From NCBI GenBank assembly GCA_024400195.1, contig JAKSNC010000009.1, forward strand, positions 1 to 64,000: a stretch of DNA of 64,000 bases, in the 5' to 3' direction. The DNA is from Bacteroidales bacterium. GTDB taxonomy: Bacteria > Bacteroidota > Bacteroidia > Bacteroidales > F082. Position numbers and translations under genes: made by a program. The notes under the pieces were generated by a model, which had not been told where the DNA came from, ran no database searches, and was given only the letters and a program-made list of their open reading frames with translations. Position 1 is the first letter of the stretch. Each line of letters starts with the position of its first letter. Shown in pieces: positions 17,288 through 26,561 of this stretch.

Positions 17288-20200
17288 TCAATGTGTAAGC
17301 ACGAATTTGGAATATCCGGAAGCCTGCTCGCCCTTGTCGTTGGTTATCGTTATATAATAAATGTATAAACCATCTTGCAGAAGGCAGCCTCCGTCACCAG
17401 TGCCGTCCCACTGTATCGGGTTACTTCTCCCCGACTCTCCGTAACGTGACTCCTCTATCGTGCGCACTAAGCGTCCCATAATGTCATAAATCCTGATGAC
17501 GACTTCTGTATTCGAGTCTTTCTGATTGAAATCATAGATAAACGACGCGTGGTCTCTGATAGGATTCGGATAGCAGCTGATATTGTCTATATAAAGTGTT
17601 GAACTCTTTACAACATTGAATGTCAGCGTCTCTGTGGTGGAATTGTTATAAATATCCCAGACTTTGAATGTGAGCGTGTGTTCACCTGAATTGAGATTAT
17701 TCAGAGGATATTTTATTGTTCCGTAATCGTCGGACGATAAAGGCGCTTCATAAAAATCGTTGATATTGTATGATTTGTTTGTCGCTCCTTCAAGGGTTAT
17801 CTTTATATTGTGACCGATAAATGCTTCGGAAGTGTTTATGCCGTCTTTGTCCTTCACCAAAGCATAAAAGACCGGATTTTCATTTGTCACACTGCCGTTG
17901 ACGAACATTGCATCATCCATGAAAATCTTCGCTTCAGGATAATCAGTCTCGGGTTGAACGCCGTCAGAATATCCGCCGATGACGAAATCTTTGAATGAAC
18001 CACCAGCATCGGTCTCGTAATCAGTTGCATAGAGATTCATCAATCCACCGCCGTAATTAGCAGCTATATCTTTTGGCAGAGTGAACGAGATGGAGAAACG
18101 GCCTCCGTCAACATTGGCTTTACCGTTGAAAACAACACTGTTACGAACCATGAACGTGATCGGTTCACACTCATCGCCTATTGTCGTTACGGAAGATTCC
18201 TTGTCATATATTTTGAGCGAAACAATGCCGAAAAATTCATCCATCAGTGCATCGTCACTATCACGTACTTCGCCTGTAATTGTTACTTTTTCCAGAGCTT
18301 TAAGAGTATCGCAGACTTCATCAGGGTTATGCCCATTTATAGCGGTAATTACGACTTTGTTTTTAGGATATGCGAGACGTATAGCCGGATCTCCAAATAA
18401 AGTCCAGCATTTGGTGTTGCTGCTTGCGTCGTTTTTAGCTGCTACAAAAAGTTCTCCAAATGTCGGATACTCGCCGTCTTTTATCTGGAACATCTTGTTG
18501 TAAAGCCTAATCAGAAGTTGACAATTAGGGGATTCCGTAGTCTGTCTGGCCGTCGTGAGCATGGCAATAGCACCTCCGTGCTCATTTAGAAACGTGTATT
18601 CCCCCGCCGATGTCCTCGTATGGTCGTCATAACGGCTGAACTCACAACAAGCCGTGACAAAAAAAGGCAACATTGGCGAATTACGCAGCGACAAAATATT
18701 GTCGTTTGTAAATATTCGTTCTTCACACCAGCCCACTTCGCCACCATGCCCGATATAGTTGACGATGAGCGAACCTTTTTCTATGCTTTTCACGATGGCT
18801 TCATTAACTTCCGGTGCCCGCTGGCCGCTCGAAGTCGCCTGTTGGTTATATGCGTCAAGGTAGATTTTGTTAATGACGACGTGAGAATCCTGTTTCTCTA
18901 TCAAATCTACTACGCCTTCAGAGTCATTGATGAACGACGTCAAATCATCATCGGTAATAAAAGTAAAGCGATTGCGCCACGCGTTCATTGTCGTCTCCGA
19001 TTTTTCAACATATCTTCTGATTTTGCTGACTATATTTTCAGCTTGTTCATCTGTGGAAACGGGAAAACGTCCAATGGCAATATCCGGTTTTGACGACCAA
19101 CCATCCTCAACATCGCCCTCGCCATCATCAAGACAGACAAAGAAATCGTCAGTGACCACAGCCGAAAGGCTTCCGGTTTTATCTGATTCATACGTTGGAA
19201 CAAAACAAACCTTGCCGCTTTTGTTTCTGAAGTCGTATGAGGCGTCTCCGAAAAGCAGAACATATTTGAGGCGTTGGCCGTCATTGTCGTAGAGATGTTT
19301 GATAAAGTCGCGGATGCCGCTGATGTCTGTCGCGCCGCATGAGAACTCATTGTAAATCAATTCGGGTGTAACGATGTTGATGTTAAGCCAGTCGATTTCG
19401 TGATGTAAATCAACGAGTTCTTCGGCCTGTGTGAGAAAATCGGGATGTGAGATTATGAGGAAATCGGTGCCTTTTAGAGAATGAATATTCTGGTTTTCAA
19501 CATATTCTGCTTTATTTATAGAAAGGAAAGACGAGCCGTCGAAGGCGACAAACTCATTGTTGATATTTCCCGTTGTGGAGAAAACGGCTTTATTGGACGA
19601 GTGATTTACATTTATTTTATGTGGATTAAGCGGATTGGAAACATTCCAGATCTGGACGTTATTATTAGAGCCGCCCATTTCCACGGTGTATTCGTGCATA
19701 GGGTCGTTCCAACGCGGATTTCTGAAAGCCATCTGTCCATTGTGAAAAGTTAGTCCGCACCACGCATTGACGGATATATAGTTAAGCCAGCCAACCGATG
19801 ATGCCGAAGAACGCGAATACGTCACCTTGATATTGACGTCGTTTTTTGTCGGGTTGAACTTTACGAAGTTCGTTTCGCCAGTCGTGTGTGGAGAAGATGA
19901 TGCGGAGAACGTTATGGTCGCTACTCTACTACCTTCGGCATCTATCTGAAATGAAGCCGAACCGCTTGAGTTCTTTGATGCTCCCGCGACTTTGATATAG
20001 GCATTTTCCGTCGTCTTTACATTTGGAAAATTGAACGAATAATTTCTTGACAATGTGACGTCAAACTGGTCGAAATACCATACAGCCCCCATATTGTTTG
20101 GGTTATATACATCATTATCAATTACTTGTCTATCTAAAAAATCCGTCTCATGATTATTAGGCGAAGGATTTGAGTTCGTTGTCGAGATGCGTTTTCCTTC

Positions 20201-20647
20201 CCCGTTGTCGGTGGTTATGAAGGCATACGAATAATCCGAATAAGGATTTTTTACGTGCTGATAGACATTTTTCTGCTGATTATATTTCCACGTCACGGGA
20301 CCGCGAGCGTAAAAAAGGATGTAGTCGTTTGAATCAAAATGGCCGTCGTCTTCTCCGGAGACGAAAATCGGTATTTCGCAAAGGTCGTTGACACGTTCGT
20401 CGCCGTTAATCTGTGGCACGAGGCCGCCTCCGTTATGAAATATCCTGATATTCTTAGGATTAAGTGTGGCGGGATTTATGCCCATTGATGATAGGTCGGA
20501 ATATGACAATTTGTAAATTCCAGTTGATGAAAGCTGCATCTTATGCCATGTTCCCGTTGAAAGCACGGAGTTGTCTTGGGCTTTCAACGAAAAAGGAACC
20601 GACATAATGATGACGACCAAGATATTAAGAATCAAATGTTTGTTCAT
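17288..20647 (-). CDS. porU: Type IX secretion sortase PorU
   Basis: A 1,119-residue gingipain-type (C25) cysteine protease fold that removes T9SS C-terminal signals and attaches cargo to anionic LPS at the cell surface. The start chosen is the ATG at 20647, giving a clean signal peptide (MNKHLILNILVVIIMSVPFS to the LKAQ cleavage site), rather than one three codons earlier. The peptidase core (about 400-770) has YVLLFGDASYDFR, the catalytic His in VNYIGHGGEVGWCEE and the candidate nucleophile Cys in FFVTACCEFSRYDD. The C-terminal end (YPNPIRDHASF to GLYIYYITITNDKGE) is an FlgD-like Ig fold. Its partner PorV is 12.5 kb away. A -7 element lies 30 bp upstream. Confidence 0.93.
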   Translation of the reverse strand: MNKHLILNILVVIIMSVPFSLKAQDNSVLSTGTWHKMQLSSTGIYKLSYSDLSSMGINPATLNPKNIRIFHNGGGLVPQINGDERVNDLCEIPIFVSGEDDGHFDSNDYILFYARGPVTWKYNQQKNVYQHVKNPYSDYSYAFITTDNGEGKRISTTNSNPSPNNHETDFLDRQVIDNDVYNPNNMGAVWYFDQFDVTLSRNYSFNFPNVKTTENAYIKVAGASKNSSGSASFQIDAEGSRVATITFSASSSPHTTGETNFVKFNPTKNDVNIKVTYSRSSASSVGWLNYISVNAWCGLTFHNGQMAFRNPRWNDPMHEYTVEMGGSNNNVQIWNVSNPLNPHKINVNHSSNKAVFSTTGNINNEFVAFDGSSFLSINKAEYVENQNIHSLKGTDFLIISHPDFLTQAEELVDLHHEIDWLNINIVTPELIYNEFSCGATDISGIRDFIKHLYDNDGQRLKYVLLFGDASYDFRNKSGKVCFVPTYESDKTGSLSAVVTDDFFVCLDDGEGDVEDGWSSKPDIAIGRFPVSTDEQAENIVSKIRRYVEKSETTMNAWRNRFTFITDDDLTSFINDSEGVVDLIEKQDSHVVINKIYLDAYNQQATSSGQRAPEVNEAIVKSIEKGSLIVNYIGHGGEVGWCEERIFTNDNILSLRNSPMLPFFVTACCEFSRYDDHTRTSAGEYTFLNEHGGAIAMLTTARQTTESPNCQLLIRLYNKMFQIKDGEYPTFGELFVAAKNDASSNTKCWTLFGDPAIRLAYPKNKVVITAINGHNPDEVCDTLKALEKVTITGEVRDSDDALMDEFFGIVSLKIYDKESSVTTIGDECEPITFMVRNSVVFNGKANVDGGRFSISFTLPKDIAANYGGGLMNLYATDYETDAGGSFKDFVIGGYSDGVQPETDYPEAKIFMDDAMFVNGSVTNENPVFYALVKDKDGINTSEAFIGHNIKITLEGATNKSYNINDFYEAPLSSDDYGTIKYPLNNLNSGEHTLTFKVWDIYNNSTTETLTFNVVKSSTLYIDNISCYPNPIRDHASFIYDFNQKDSNTEVVIRIYDIMGRLVRTIEESRYGESGRSNPIQWDGTGDGGCLLQDGLYIYYITITNDKGEQASGYSKFVLTH

Positions 20648-20676
20648 TACGCACACATTTTAAAATGAATAAGACA

Positions 20677-20684
20677 CAAAAATA
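20677..20684 (-). promoter_or_regulatory. porU promoter -7 element (TATTTTTG)
   Basis: Minus-strand TATTTTTG fits TAnnTTTG, 30 bp before the porU ATG. The -33 box is unclear. Confidence 0.45.
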
Positions 20685-20807
20685 CAATTTTTTTCGTTAC
20701 TTGCCTACGCCTTTGCGTTCTTGATGATAAAATACCTCTCAAAAAGTACGAAAATATTCACATCAAAAATAATTGAAAAAAAAGTGAACATGTTATGAAA
20801 AAAGTCG

Positions 20808-20815
20808 TATCTTTG
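20808..20815 (+). promoter_or_regulatory. tRNA-Arg promoter -7 element (TATCTTTG)
   Basis: TATCTTTG fits the consensus and ends 18 bp before the mature tRNA, leaving room for a short 5' leader. Confidence 0.6.
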
Positions 20816-20833
20816 CACTCGCAATCACGCGAT

Positions 20834-20907
20834 GGACTAGTAGCTCAATTGGACAGAGTCCCTGACTACGGATCAGGCGGTTGTGGGTTCGACTCCCGCC
20901 TAGTTCA
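20834..20907 (+). tRNA. tRNA-Arg (anticodon ACG)
   Basis: A complete 74-nt cloverleaf without an encoded CCA. The acceptor stem is GGACTAG with CTAGTTC (one G-U) plus discriminator A. The D stem is GCTC with GAGT. The anticodon stem CCTGA/TCAGG encloses the loop CTACGGA, giving anticodon ACG. A 5-nt variable region and a T arm GTGGG-TTCGACT-CCCGC follow. ACG should be edited to ICG to read CGU, CGC and CGA codons. Confidence 0.97.
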
Positions 20908-20911
20908 CTTG

Positions 20912-20941
20912 ACAGACCGCAAAACACGGTCTGTTTTTTTT
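20912..20941 (+). terminator. Terminator after tRNA-Arg
   Basis: An 8-bp stem, ACAGACCG with CGGTCTGT, and a 7-nt loop, followed by a run of eight T. It begins 5 nt after the tRNA. Confidence 0.9.
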
Positions 20942-20989
20942 GTCTCAAAAAAACGTCCGAAACGACATTATTTGAGACAAAATATTTCC

Positions 20990-20997
20990 TACCTTTG
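20990..20997 (+). promoter_or_regulatory. Promoter -7 element (TACCTTTG) for the TlpA-like/rsgA genes
   Basis: TACCTTTG lies 27 bp before the ATG at 21025. A TTTG at 20971-20974 is a possible -33 box, but the 15-bp spacing is short. Confidence 0.5.
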
Positions 20998-21024
20998 CAC
21001 GCAATAACGCTTATTTTTAAAGAA

Positions 21025-22026
21025 ATGAAACATATTGTTAAAATCTTCGCGGCCTTGATTATACTTCAGGCTTGCACCGGCTCCGATTACAAAATCGAAG
21101 GCACTCTTCCGGAACAAATCAATGCAGATTCAGTCTATCTTTACCTTTTCCCTGATGAGACACCTTCCAATTCGGCAGCCGTCGTTGATCATAACTTCGT
21201 CATGACCGGAAGCATCAAATCTCCCGCTATTGCCCAATTGTCGTTGAAAGACAAAAGGACTGTTTGGTCATTCATTGCCGAAGGCGGCGACATAAAACTT
21301 GTTCCTGAAAAAAATTACGCCTCGGGAACGCCTCTTAACGAAGATTATGCGAGATGGCAGGACGATATTGACAGTATCGTCGAGATCTGCGGACGCAATG
21401 AAGACAGCATTATGATGGTTCTTCCCGCCTATTTTGAAGAAAACTGGGCAAAAAACAAGAACGATGTCATCGGCGCATCAATTCTTCTTTATTGCTTCGA
21501 TATTCTCGGCTTTGACGAAGTGAAGGCTTATTATGGACAGATCGGCAGCGAAATGAAAAACGATACCATTGTGAAGATGCTTAAGAAACGTATCGACATT
21601 GTCGATAACACATCTGCAGGTCGTAAGGCACCAGACGCAACCCTCCATACCATTGGCGGTGAAGATGTTTCACTGCTTTCGCTTCTTGAAAAAGACAAAT
21701 ACACACTCATCGACTGTTGGGCGAGCTGGTGTATGCCTTGCCGCATGGCTCTTCCCACGATAAAAGAGGTGGCTGCGAAATATCCGGAAATGAACGTCGT
21801 CGGCATCGCCATTAACGACAATCCCAACAAAACGGTGGAAGCTATTGCAAATGAAGGTATAACATGGAATGTCGTCCTCGACCCGCGCGCTGATTTTGCA
21901 AAAGACTACAACATTATGGCCATACCCGCATTCATCCTTGTAAATGGCGAAGGCGTGATAGTGGAACGCTACTTCAATATTGACGAGTTGGAGTCGAGAG
22001 TGGCAAAACATCTTGGCGAAAGATAA
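21025..22026 (+). CDS. TlpA-like thioredoxin-fold lipoprotein
   Basis: A 333-residue exported thiol-disulfide protein. The start at 21025 gives a lipoprotein signal, MKHIVKIFAALIILQACTGS, with lipobox LQAC; a longer frame reaching back to 20881 would run through the tRNA and is rejected. Residues about 20-110 resemble the DUF4369 beta domain common before TlpA domains in Bacteroidota. The thioredoxin domain (about 190-330) has the redox motif WASWCMPCRMALP, followed by the cis-Pro segment IMAIPAFILVN. It probably reduces or isomerises disulfides in the periplasm from a membrane anchor. Its stop overlaps the rsgA start (TAATG). The substrate is unknown. Confidence 0.92.
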   Translation: MKHIVKIFAALIILQACTGSDYKIEGTLPEQINADSVYLYLFPDETPSNSAAVVDHNFVMTGSIKSPAIAQLSLKDKRTVWSFIAEGGDIKLVPEKNYASGTPLNEDYARWQDDIDSIVEICGRNEDSIMMVLPAYFEENWAKNKNDVIGASILLYCFDILGFDEVKAYYGQIGSEMKNDTIVKMLKKRIDIVDNTSAGRKAPDATLHTIGGEDVSLLSLLEKDKYTLIDCWASWCMPCRMALPTIKEVAAKYPEMNVVGIAINDNPNKTVEAIANEGITWNVVLDPRADFAKDYNIMAIPAFILVNGEGVIVERYFNIDELESRVAKHLGER

Positions 22027-22940
22027 TGTCCGAAGGCAGGGTGATAAAATCGACCGGCAGTTGGTATGAGGTCGAAGATTGTGACGGACACATCTGGCAA
22101 TGCCGTCTGCGCGGAAAAATGCGACTGAACGGTCTTCGCACGACAAATCCCGTTGCAGTCGGCGATGTCGTCTCCTTTGAACAGGAACAAGGTAAAGAGA
22201 CATGCGTCATCGAGAAAGTGGCTCCACGCAATAACGTGATAATACGCAAGTCAGTCAACCTATCGAAAGAATCACACATCATAGCATCAAATGTCGATCA
22301 GGCCGTGCTCGTGGCGACACTCGCCTATCCAAGAACTTCGACAGGCTTTATTGACAGGTTCCTCGTTACCGCCGAAGCTTACCACATCCCGACAATCATC
22401 GTCTTCAATAAAAACGACATCTACGACGACGAACAGCTGCAGCAGGTCGAGACACTCTGCAAAGCATACAACGAAATCGGCTACGAGACTTTCATGGTTT
22501 CGGCTAAAACCGGTTTTAACACCGAGCGGCTCAAAGACTTGTTGCACGACAAACTCAGTCTTCTTTCCGGACATTCCGGCGTCGGAAAATCGGCACTCAT
22601 CAATAGGTTAGACCCCGCGCTCAATCTGAAAGAAGGCGTCATCAGCGAAGTTCATGAAAAAGGAATGCATACGACAACGTTTTCGCAGATATTTCCACTT
22701 GCTTTCGGAGGCTATATCATCGATACACCCGGAATAAAGGAATTCGGTTTGTTCGACATTGATAAAGATACTCTCGCACAACGATTTCCGGAGATGAGGG
22801 CCCTAATGGATTCATGCAAGTTTTCCAACTGCACGCATCTTCACGAACCACAATGCGCAGTAAAAAAGGCTGTCGCCGACGGACTGATTCAGCAATGGAG
22901 ATACACAAACTACGTCAACATGATAAACGCCGACGAATGA
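22026..22940 (+). CDS. rsgA: Small ribosomal subunit biogenesis GTPase RsgA
   Basis: A 304-residue circularly permuted GTPase that tests late 30S assembly. It has an N-terminal OB fold (about 1-70), then G4 (VFNKND) and G5 (SAKTG) ahead of G1 (LSGHSGVGKSALINRL, about 177-192) and G3 (YIIDTPGIKEFG), which is the permuted order. The C-terminal zinc site is CKFSNCTHLHEPQCAV (Cys-Cys-His-Cys). The start overlaps the stop of the TlpA-like gene, and its stop overlaps the next start (ATGA), so the three are coupled. Confidence 0.97.
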   Translation: MSEGRVIKSTGSWYEVEDCDGHIWQCRLRGKMRLNGLRTTNPVAVGDVVSFEQEQGKETCVIEKVAPRNNVIIRKSVNLSKESHIIASNVDQAVLVATLAYPRTSTGFIDRFLVTAEAYHIPTIIVFNKNDIYDDEQLQQVETLCKAYNEIGYETFMVSAKTGFNTERLKDLLHDKLSLLSGHSGVGKSALINRLDPALNLKEGVISEVHEKGMHTTTFSQIFPLAFGGYIIDTPGIKEFGLFDIDKDTLAQRFPEMRALMDSCKFSNCTHLHEPQCAVKKAVADGLIQQWRYTNYVNMINADE

Positions 22941-24334
22941 GGAATGTAATTTTTATATATCTGCTTCTTATCGCCTCAGCCGTCTATGCTCAATCAGATG
23001 ACGAGAATGATTTTATCGTTGTAAATCAAATCAATATAACAGGAAATGAGATTACTCGTAATGAAATCGTCCTTCGCGAGATGACTGTTCATTCAGGTGA
23101 CACGATTTCACGCACCGAACTTGAAAAGCACATCAAGGAAAGTCGTGAAAATCTTTTAAACACTTCGCTTTTCAACTTTGCCGACATCATTGTAAATGAA
23201 GTTTCTGATTCAGAAAACATCAATATTGATGTCAAGTTGACCGAGAGATGGTACCTCTGGCCTATTCCATTTTTACGTTATGCCGACAGAAACATCATGT
23301 CGTATTTTGAGGAAGGCCGTTTGGAACGCATCAGTTATGGAGGAGATTTGATTTACAACAACTTTCTCGGCAGACAGCATCGTTTGGATTTGACGATTAT
23401 CGCGGGTTACAACCAAAAATATGCGATTTCTTACGACATCCCGTATCTCACCAAGAAAAAGATGATTGGGTTATACGTCGCGGCGGGTTTTTGTTTCGAC
23501 AAGGAATCTGCCTATGCGACTAAAAAAGACAAAGTGGTGTTTTATCAGGCAGCGTCGGGACATGCGCATTCGGCATTTAACGCTGTCGTCAATCCTTATC
23601 TGCGGCTCGGCTATCGCGACAAGTTGTCTTTGGCCATAACGTATGATGACCGCGATTTTGATAAAAACATCAGCATTCTCAATGACGATTTTGCAAATGC
23701 TCATGGGACGCGTTTTCAGTATTTTTCTCTCTCGTTAGATTTCAAGCACGATTATCGTGACATTCACCCATATCCGTTGAACGGCTATTATGCGGAGTTG
23801 GAAGTGACGAAGAAAGGTCTTGGTTTGACTGACAACGATGTCGATTTTTTCTATGCGAAAATGATTTTAGACAAATATTTTCACATCAAGGGCAGATGGT
23901 ATTGGGCGTCGAATGTCACTTTGCGGCTCGCCGATTCCGGCTCGCCGCGTTATTTTCTCAACGAAGGCTTGGGATACGGCAACGACATCGTCAGAGGTTA
24001 CGATTTGTATGTTGTTGACGCTGCCGACTACGGCATCATGAAAAACAACCTCAAGTTTGAGATTTACAAGAAGGCGGAAGGTTATATTTCAGGCATTCGG
24101 AATAACAAGTTCGGGAAGTTTCATTTGGCGTTTTATGCGAACCTTTTTTTTGATTTCGGGTACGCGTGGAAAGGCGGAGACGATGACTTATCGCGTTTGA
24201 GGGAGAAGATGCTTTTCGGCACGGGTATCGGTTTGGACATGGTTACCTATTACGACCGCGTCTTCCGTTTCGAATATGGTTTCAACACACTTGGCGAAGG
24301 TGCCTTGTCGATACACTTCGTTGCGCCGATATAG
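22937..24334 (+). CDS. BamA/TamA-like outer-membrane protein with POTRA domain
   Basis: A 465-residue outer-membrane protein. The start at 22937 overlaps the rsgA stop and gives a signal peptide (MRNVIFIYLLLIASAVYAQ); an upstream in-frame ATG inside rsgA would bury it. Residues about 27-110 look like a POTRA domain (VVNQINITGNEITRNEIVLR, then a helix and DIIVNEV). The remainder is a 16-strand-like barrel, with RYFLNEGLGYGNDIVRGYDL resembling the conserved VRGY loop of Omp85 proteins. It is too short for BamA (one POTRA), so it is either a reduced TamA-like assembly factor or a transporter of the same fold. It ends in FVAPI rather than an aromatic residue. Confidence 0.85.
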   Translation: MRNVIFIYLLLIASAVYAQSDDENDFIVVNQINITGNEITRNEIVLREMTVHSGDTISRTELEKHIKESRENLLNTSLFNFADIIVNEVSDSENINIDVKLTERWYLWPIPFLRYADRNIMSYFEEGRLERISYGGDLIYNNFLGRQHRLDLTIIAGYNQKYAISYDIPYLTKKKMIGLYVAAGFCFDKESAYATKKDKVVFYQAASGHAHSAFNAVVNPYLRLGYRDKLSLAITYDDRDFDKNISILNDDFANAHGTRFQYFSLSLDFKHDYRDIHPYPLNGYYAELEVTKKGLGLTDNDVDFFYAKMILDKYFHIKGRWYWASNVTLRLADSGSPRYFLNEGLGYGNDIVRGYDLYVVDAADYGIMKNNLKFEIYKKAEGYISGIRNNKFGKFHLAFYANLFFDFGYAWKGGDDDLSRLREKMLFGTGIGLDMVTYYDRVFRFEYGFNTLGEGALSIHFVAPI

Positions 24335-24410
24335 TTTTTTGATGATTTGACTGTTTGACGATTTGATTGGGAGTGAGTGTATCGCACCAATTCACAGAAT
24401 CTACTTAAAA

Positions 24411-24448
24411 ACAAAAAATCGAGGGCGCATCAACGATGCGCCCTCGAT
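24411..24448 (-). terminator. gdhA terminator
   Basis: A perfect 13-bp stem (24418-24430 with 24436-24448) around a 5-nt loop. On the minus strand it is followed by a run of T (plus-strand A at 24413-24418), so it serves gdhA. Confidence 0.9.
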
Positions 24449-24471
24449 TAGTATTCAATCTTTAAATCAGA

Positions 24472-25815
24472 TTATATAGTACCCTGTGCGAGCATAGCTT
24501 TTGCAACGCGCATGAAACCGGCGATGTTAGCACCCTTAACGTAGTTGATGCTGCCGTCGGCCTGTTTGCCGTATTCAGCGCAGAGGTCATAAATGTCGTT
24601 CATAATCTTGAACAACTTCTTGTCAACTTCTTCAGCTGTCCAGTTGATGTGACCGGCGTTCTGGCAGATTTCAAGACCAGAAGTGGCGACGCCACCGGCG
24701 TTGACGGCCTTACCGGGACCGAAAGGAACACCGGCTTTCTGGATGGCTGCGATAGCTGCAGGCTGGCAACCCATGTTGGAGATTTCAGCAACATACTTAA
24801 CGCCGTTGGCGAGAAGCATCTTGGCATCATCTTCATTCAATTCGTTCTGGAATGCGCTCGGGCAAGCGATGTCGCATTTAACGCTCCAAGCCTTCTTACC
24901 AGGAGTGAACACTGCTCTGTCGGGGAACTGCTGAGCCATTTCTTCAACTTTGTTGTGGTTGTTGGCACGCATGACGAGCATATAGTCGAACATGGCTTTG
25001 TCCATACCGCCTTTTATTTCGCAGACACCGTCCGGGCCGGAGATGGCGACGACTTGAGCACCGAGTTCGGTAGCTTTCTGTGCTGCACCCCAAGCGACGT
25101 TACCGAAGCCTGAGAGGGCGATCTTCTTACCTTTCAGAGTGTCACCTTTCTGTTTCACCATACGGTCAACATAGTAGATGGCGCCGAAACCTGTTGCTTC
25201 GGGACGCATGAGTGAACCACCCCAGCCGTAGCTCTTGCCTGTCAAAGCACCTGTGCTGTGCTCGCGGGCGAGTTTCTTGTACATACCATAGAGGTAGCCG
25301 ATTTCGCGACCGCCGACACCGACGTCACCAGCCGGGCTGTCCTGGTCAGGACCGATGTTTCTCCACAGTTCATACATGAAGGCCTGGCAGAAACGCATGA
25401 TTTCAGCATCGCTCTTGCCTGTCGGATCGAAGTCCGCACCACCTTTTGCACCGCCGAGAGGCAGATTGGTGAGTGAGTTCTTGAAGATCTGTTCGAAGCC
25501 CAAGAATTTGAGCATGGAAACGTTGACAGCCTTGTGGAAGCGGAGACCTCCCTTATATGCGCCGAGGGCGGCATTGAATTGGACACGGTAACCCAGGTTG
25601 GTCTGGATTTCGCCTTTGTCGTCAACCCATGTCACGCGGAATGTGAAGATACGATCCGGTTCGACAATTCTTTCGACGATTTTAGCCGCTTCAAACTCTG
25701 GATGTTTGTTGTACTCTTCCTCGATGGTTTCAAGGACTTCGCGTACTGCTTGCAAGTACTCGGCTTCTCCTGGGTGCTTGGCCTCAAGGTTAGCCATAAT
25801 TTCGTTAACTTTCAT
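24472..25815 (-). CDS. gdhA: Glutamate dehydrogenase, hexameric family I
   Basis: A 447-residue enzyme that reversibly converts 2-oxoglutarate and ammonia to glutamate, very likely with NADP(H), from the length and overall similarity to bacterial biosynthetic forms. Motifs are GYRVQFNAALGAYKGGLRFH (about 71-90), LPLGGAKGGADFDPTGKSD (about 119-137; the catalytic Lys region), DVGVGGREIGYLYGMYKKL and the Rossmann segment IALSGFGNVAWGAAQKA (about 231-247). It is a stand-alone unit with its own -7 element at 25855-25862 and a terminator at 24411-24448. Confidence 0.97.
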   Translation of the reverse strand: MKVNEIMANLEAKHPGEAEYLQAVREVLETIEEEYNKHPEFEAAKIVERIVEPDRIFTFRVTWVDDKGEIQTNLGYRVQFNAALGAYKGGLRFHKAVNVSMLKFLGFEQIFKNSLTNLPLGGAKGGADFDPTGKSDAEIMRFCQAFMYELWRNIGPDQDSPAGDVGVGGREIGYLYGMYKKLAREHSTGALTGKSYGWGGSLMRPEATGFGAIYYVDRMVKQKGDTLKGKKIALSGFGNVAWGAAQKATELGAQVVAISGPDGVCEIKGGMDKAMFDYMLVMRANNHNKVEEMAQQFPDRAVFTPGKKAWSVKCDIACPSAFQNELNEDDAKMLLANGVKYVAEISNMGCQPAAIAAIQKAGVPFGPGKAVNAGGVATSGLEICQNAGHINWTAEEVDKKLFKIMNDIYDLCAEYGKQADGSINYVKGANIAGFMRVAKAMLAQGTI

Positions 25816-25854
25816 TACTTTGATATTTAATGGTTAAACTTTTTAAATTTTCTG

Positions 25855-25862
25855 CAAAGTTA
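25855..25862 (-). promoter_or_regulatory. gdhA promoter -7 element (TAACTTTG)
   Basis: Minus-strand TAACTTTG lies 40 bp before the gdhA ATG. No clear -33 TTTG. Confidence 0.5.
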
Positions 25863-25894
25863 CTACTTTTTATGATAGTAAACACTTTTTTAAA

Positions 25895-26545
25895 TTATTT
25901 TTTTCCTACATATTCACCGTCTTCCCAAAGGAGTGTTTCCACGATTTTTCCGTCAGGAGAATAATGTAGTTCTTCTCCGTTTTTCTTGTTGTTTTTATAG
26001 TGAATCAGAGTCATCAGGCGGCCTCCGTCGTCGCTATATCCTTTCTGAATGCCGGTGCCTCTGTCGAAAACGGCGTTTGAAGCCACTGCCCCGTTATGGT
26101 AAAACATTATCCAGCTACCGTGCATCATGTCGTCAAGGTATTCTCCGTCAACGTATTTCTTTCCGTCACCGTACCACTGCTGGAATGTTCCGTTCAGTCT
26201 GCCTTCTTTGTAAAAAGCGCGGCTGACGAGATGTCCGTCGGTGTCATACGCCTCATAAATACTGTCGAAGACATCGTCATTATAGAAATAGACAGCTTCA
26301 GGCTGACCGTTTTCGTACCAACGGCAGGATTTTCCGTTTTTTACACCCATGGAATATGTTACGCTCATCTGCGGTTTCCCGTTTTCATAATACCAAAAAT
26401 TCTCTCCGTCGAGTGTGTCGTTGACCTTGCTCATTTTTGTCTTGATGTTGCCGTTGTCCCAATAGGAATATTCAAATCCGTCGTCAGCGTTTGCACATGA
26501 CGCAAGCATTATCGAAGAAAATAATGCAATCCAAATAACTCTCAT
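25895..26545 (-). CDS. YwqK/MORN-like repeat lipoprotein
   Basis: A 216-residue lipoprotein with signal MRVIWIALFSSIMLASCAN (lipobox LASC). The mature part is a run of about seven repeats of 20-25 residues, each with a Y-x-N-G core: YWDNGNIK, YYENGKPQ, WYENGQPE, WYGDGKKYV, FYHNGAVA, YSDDGGRL and YSPDGKIVE. This is the pattern of the YwqK family, named after an antitoxin but widespread in Bacteroidota as envelope proteins with no toxin partner. I see no toxin gene next to it. It lies 16 bp after a periplasmic-binding-like gene and is probably cotranscribed with it. Confidence 0.85.
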   Translation of the reverse strand: MRVIWIALFSSIMLASCANADDGFEYSYWDNGNIKTKMSKVNDTLDGENFWYYENGKPQMSVTYSMGVKNGKSCRWYENGQPEAVYFYNDDVFDSIYEAYDTDGHLVSRAFYKEGRLNGTFQQWYGDGKKYVDGEYLDDMMHGSWIMFYHNGAVASNAVFDRGTGIQKGYSDDGGRLMTLIHYKNNKKNGEELHYSPDGKIVETLLWEDGEYVGKK

Positions 26546-26561
26546 GTCGGTAAAATGCGCT

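Noticed and set aside
20881..21024. In-frame upstream start for the TlpA-like gene
   Set aside because: It would begin inside tRNA-Arg and cross a terminator and the promoter. The ATG at 21025 gives a proper lipoprotein signal.
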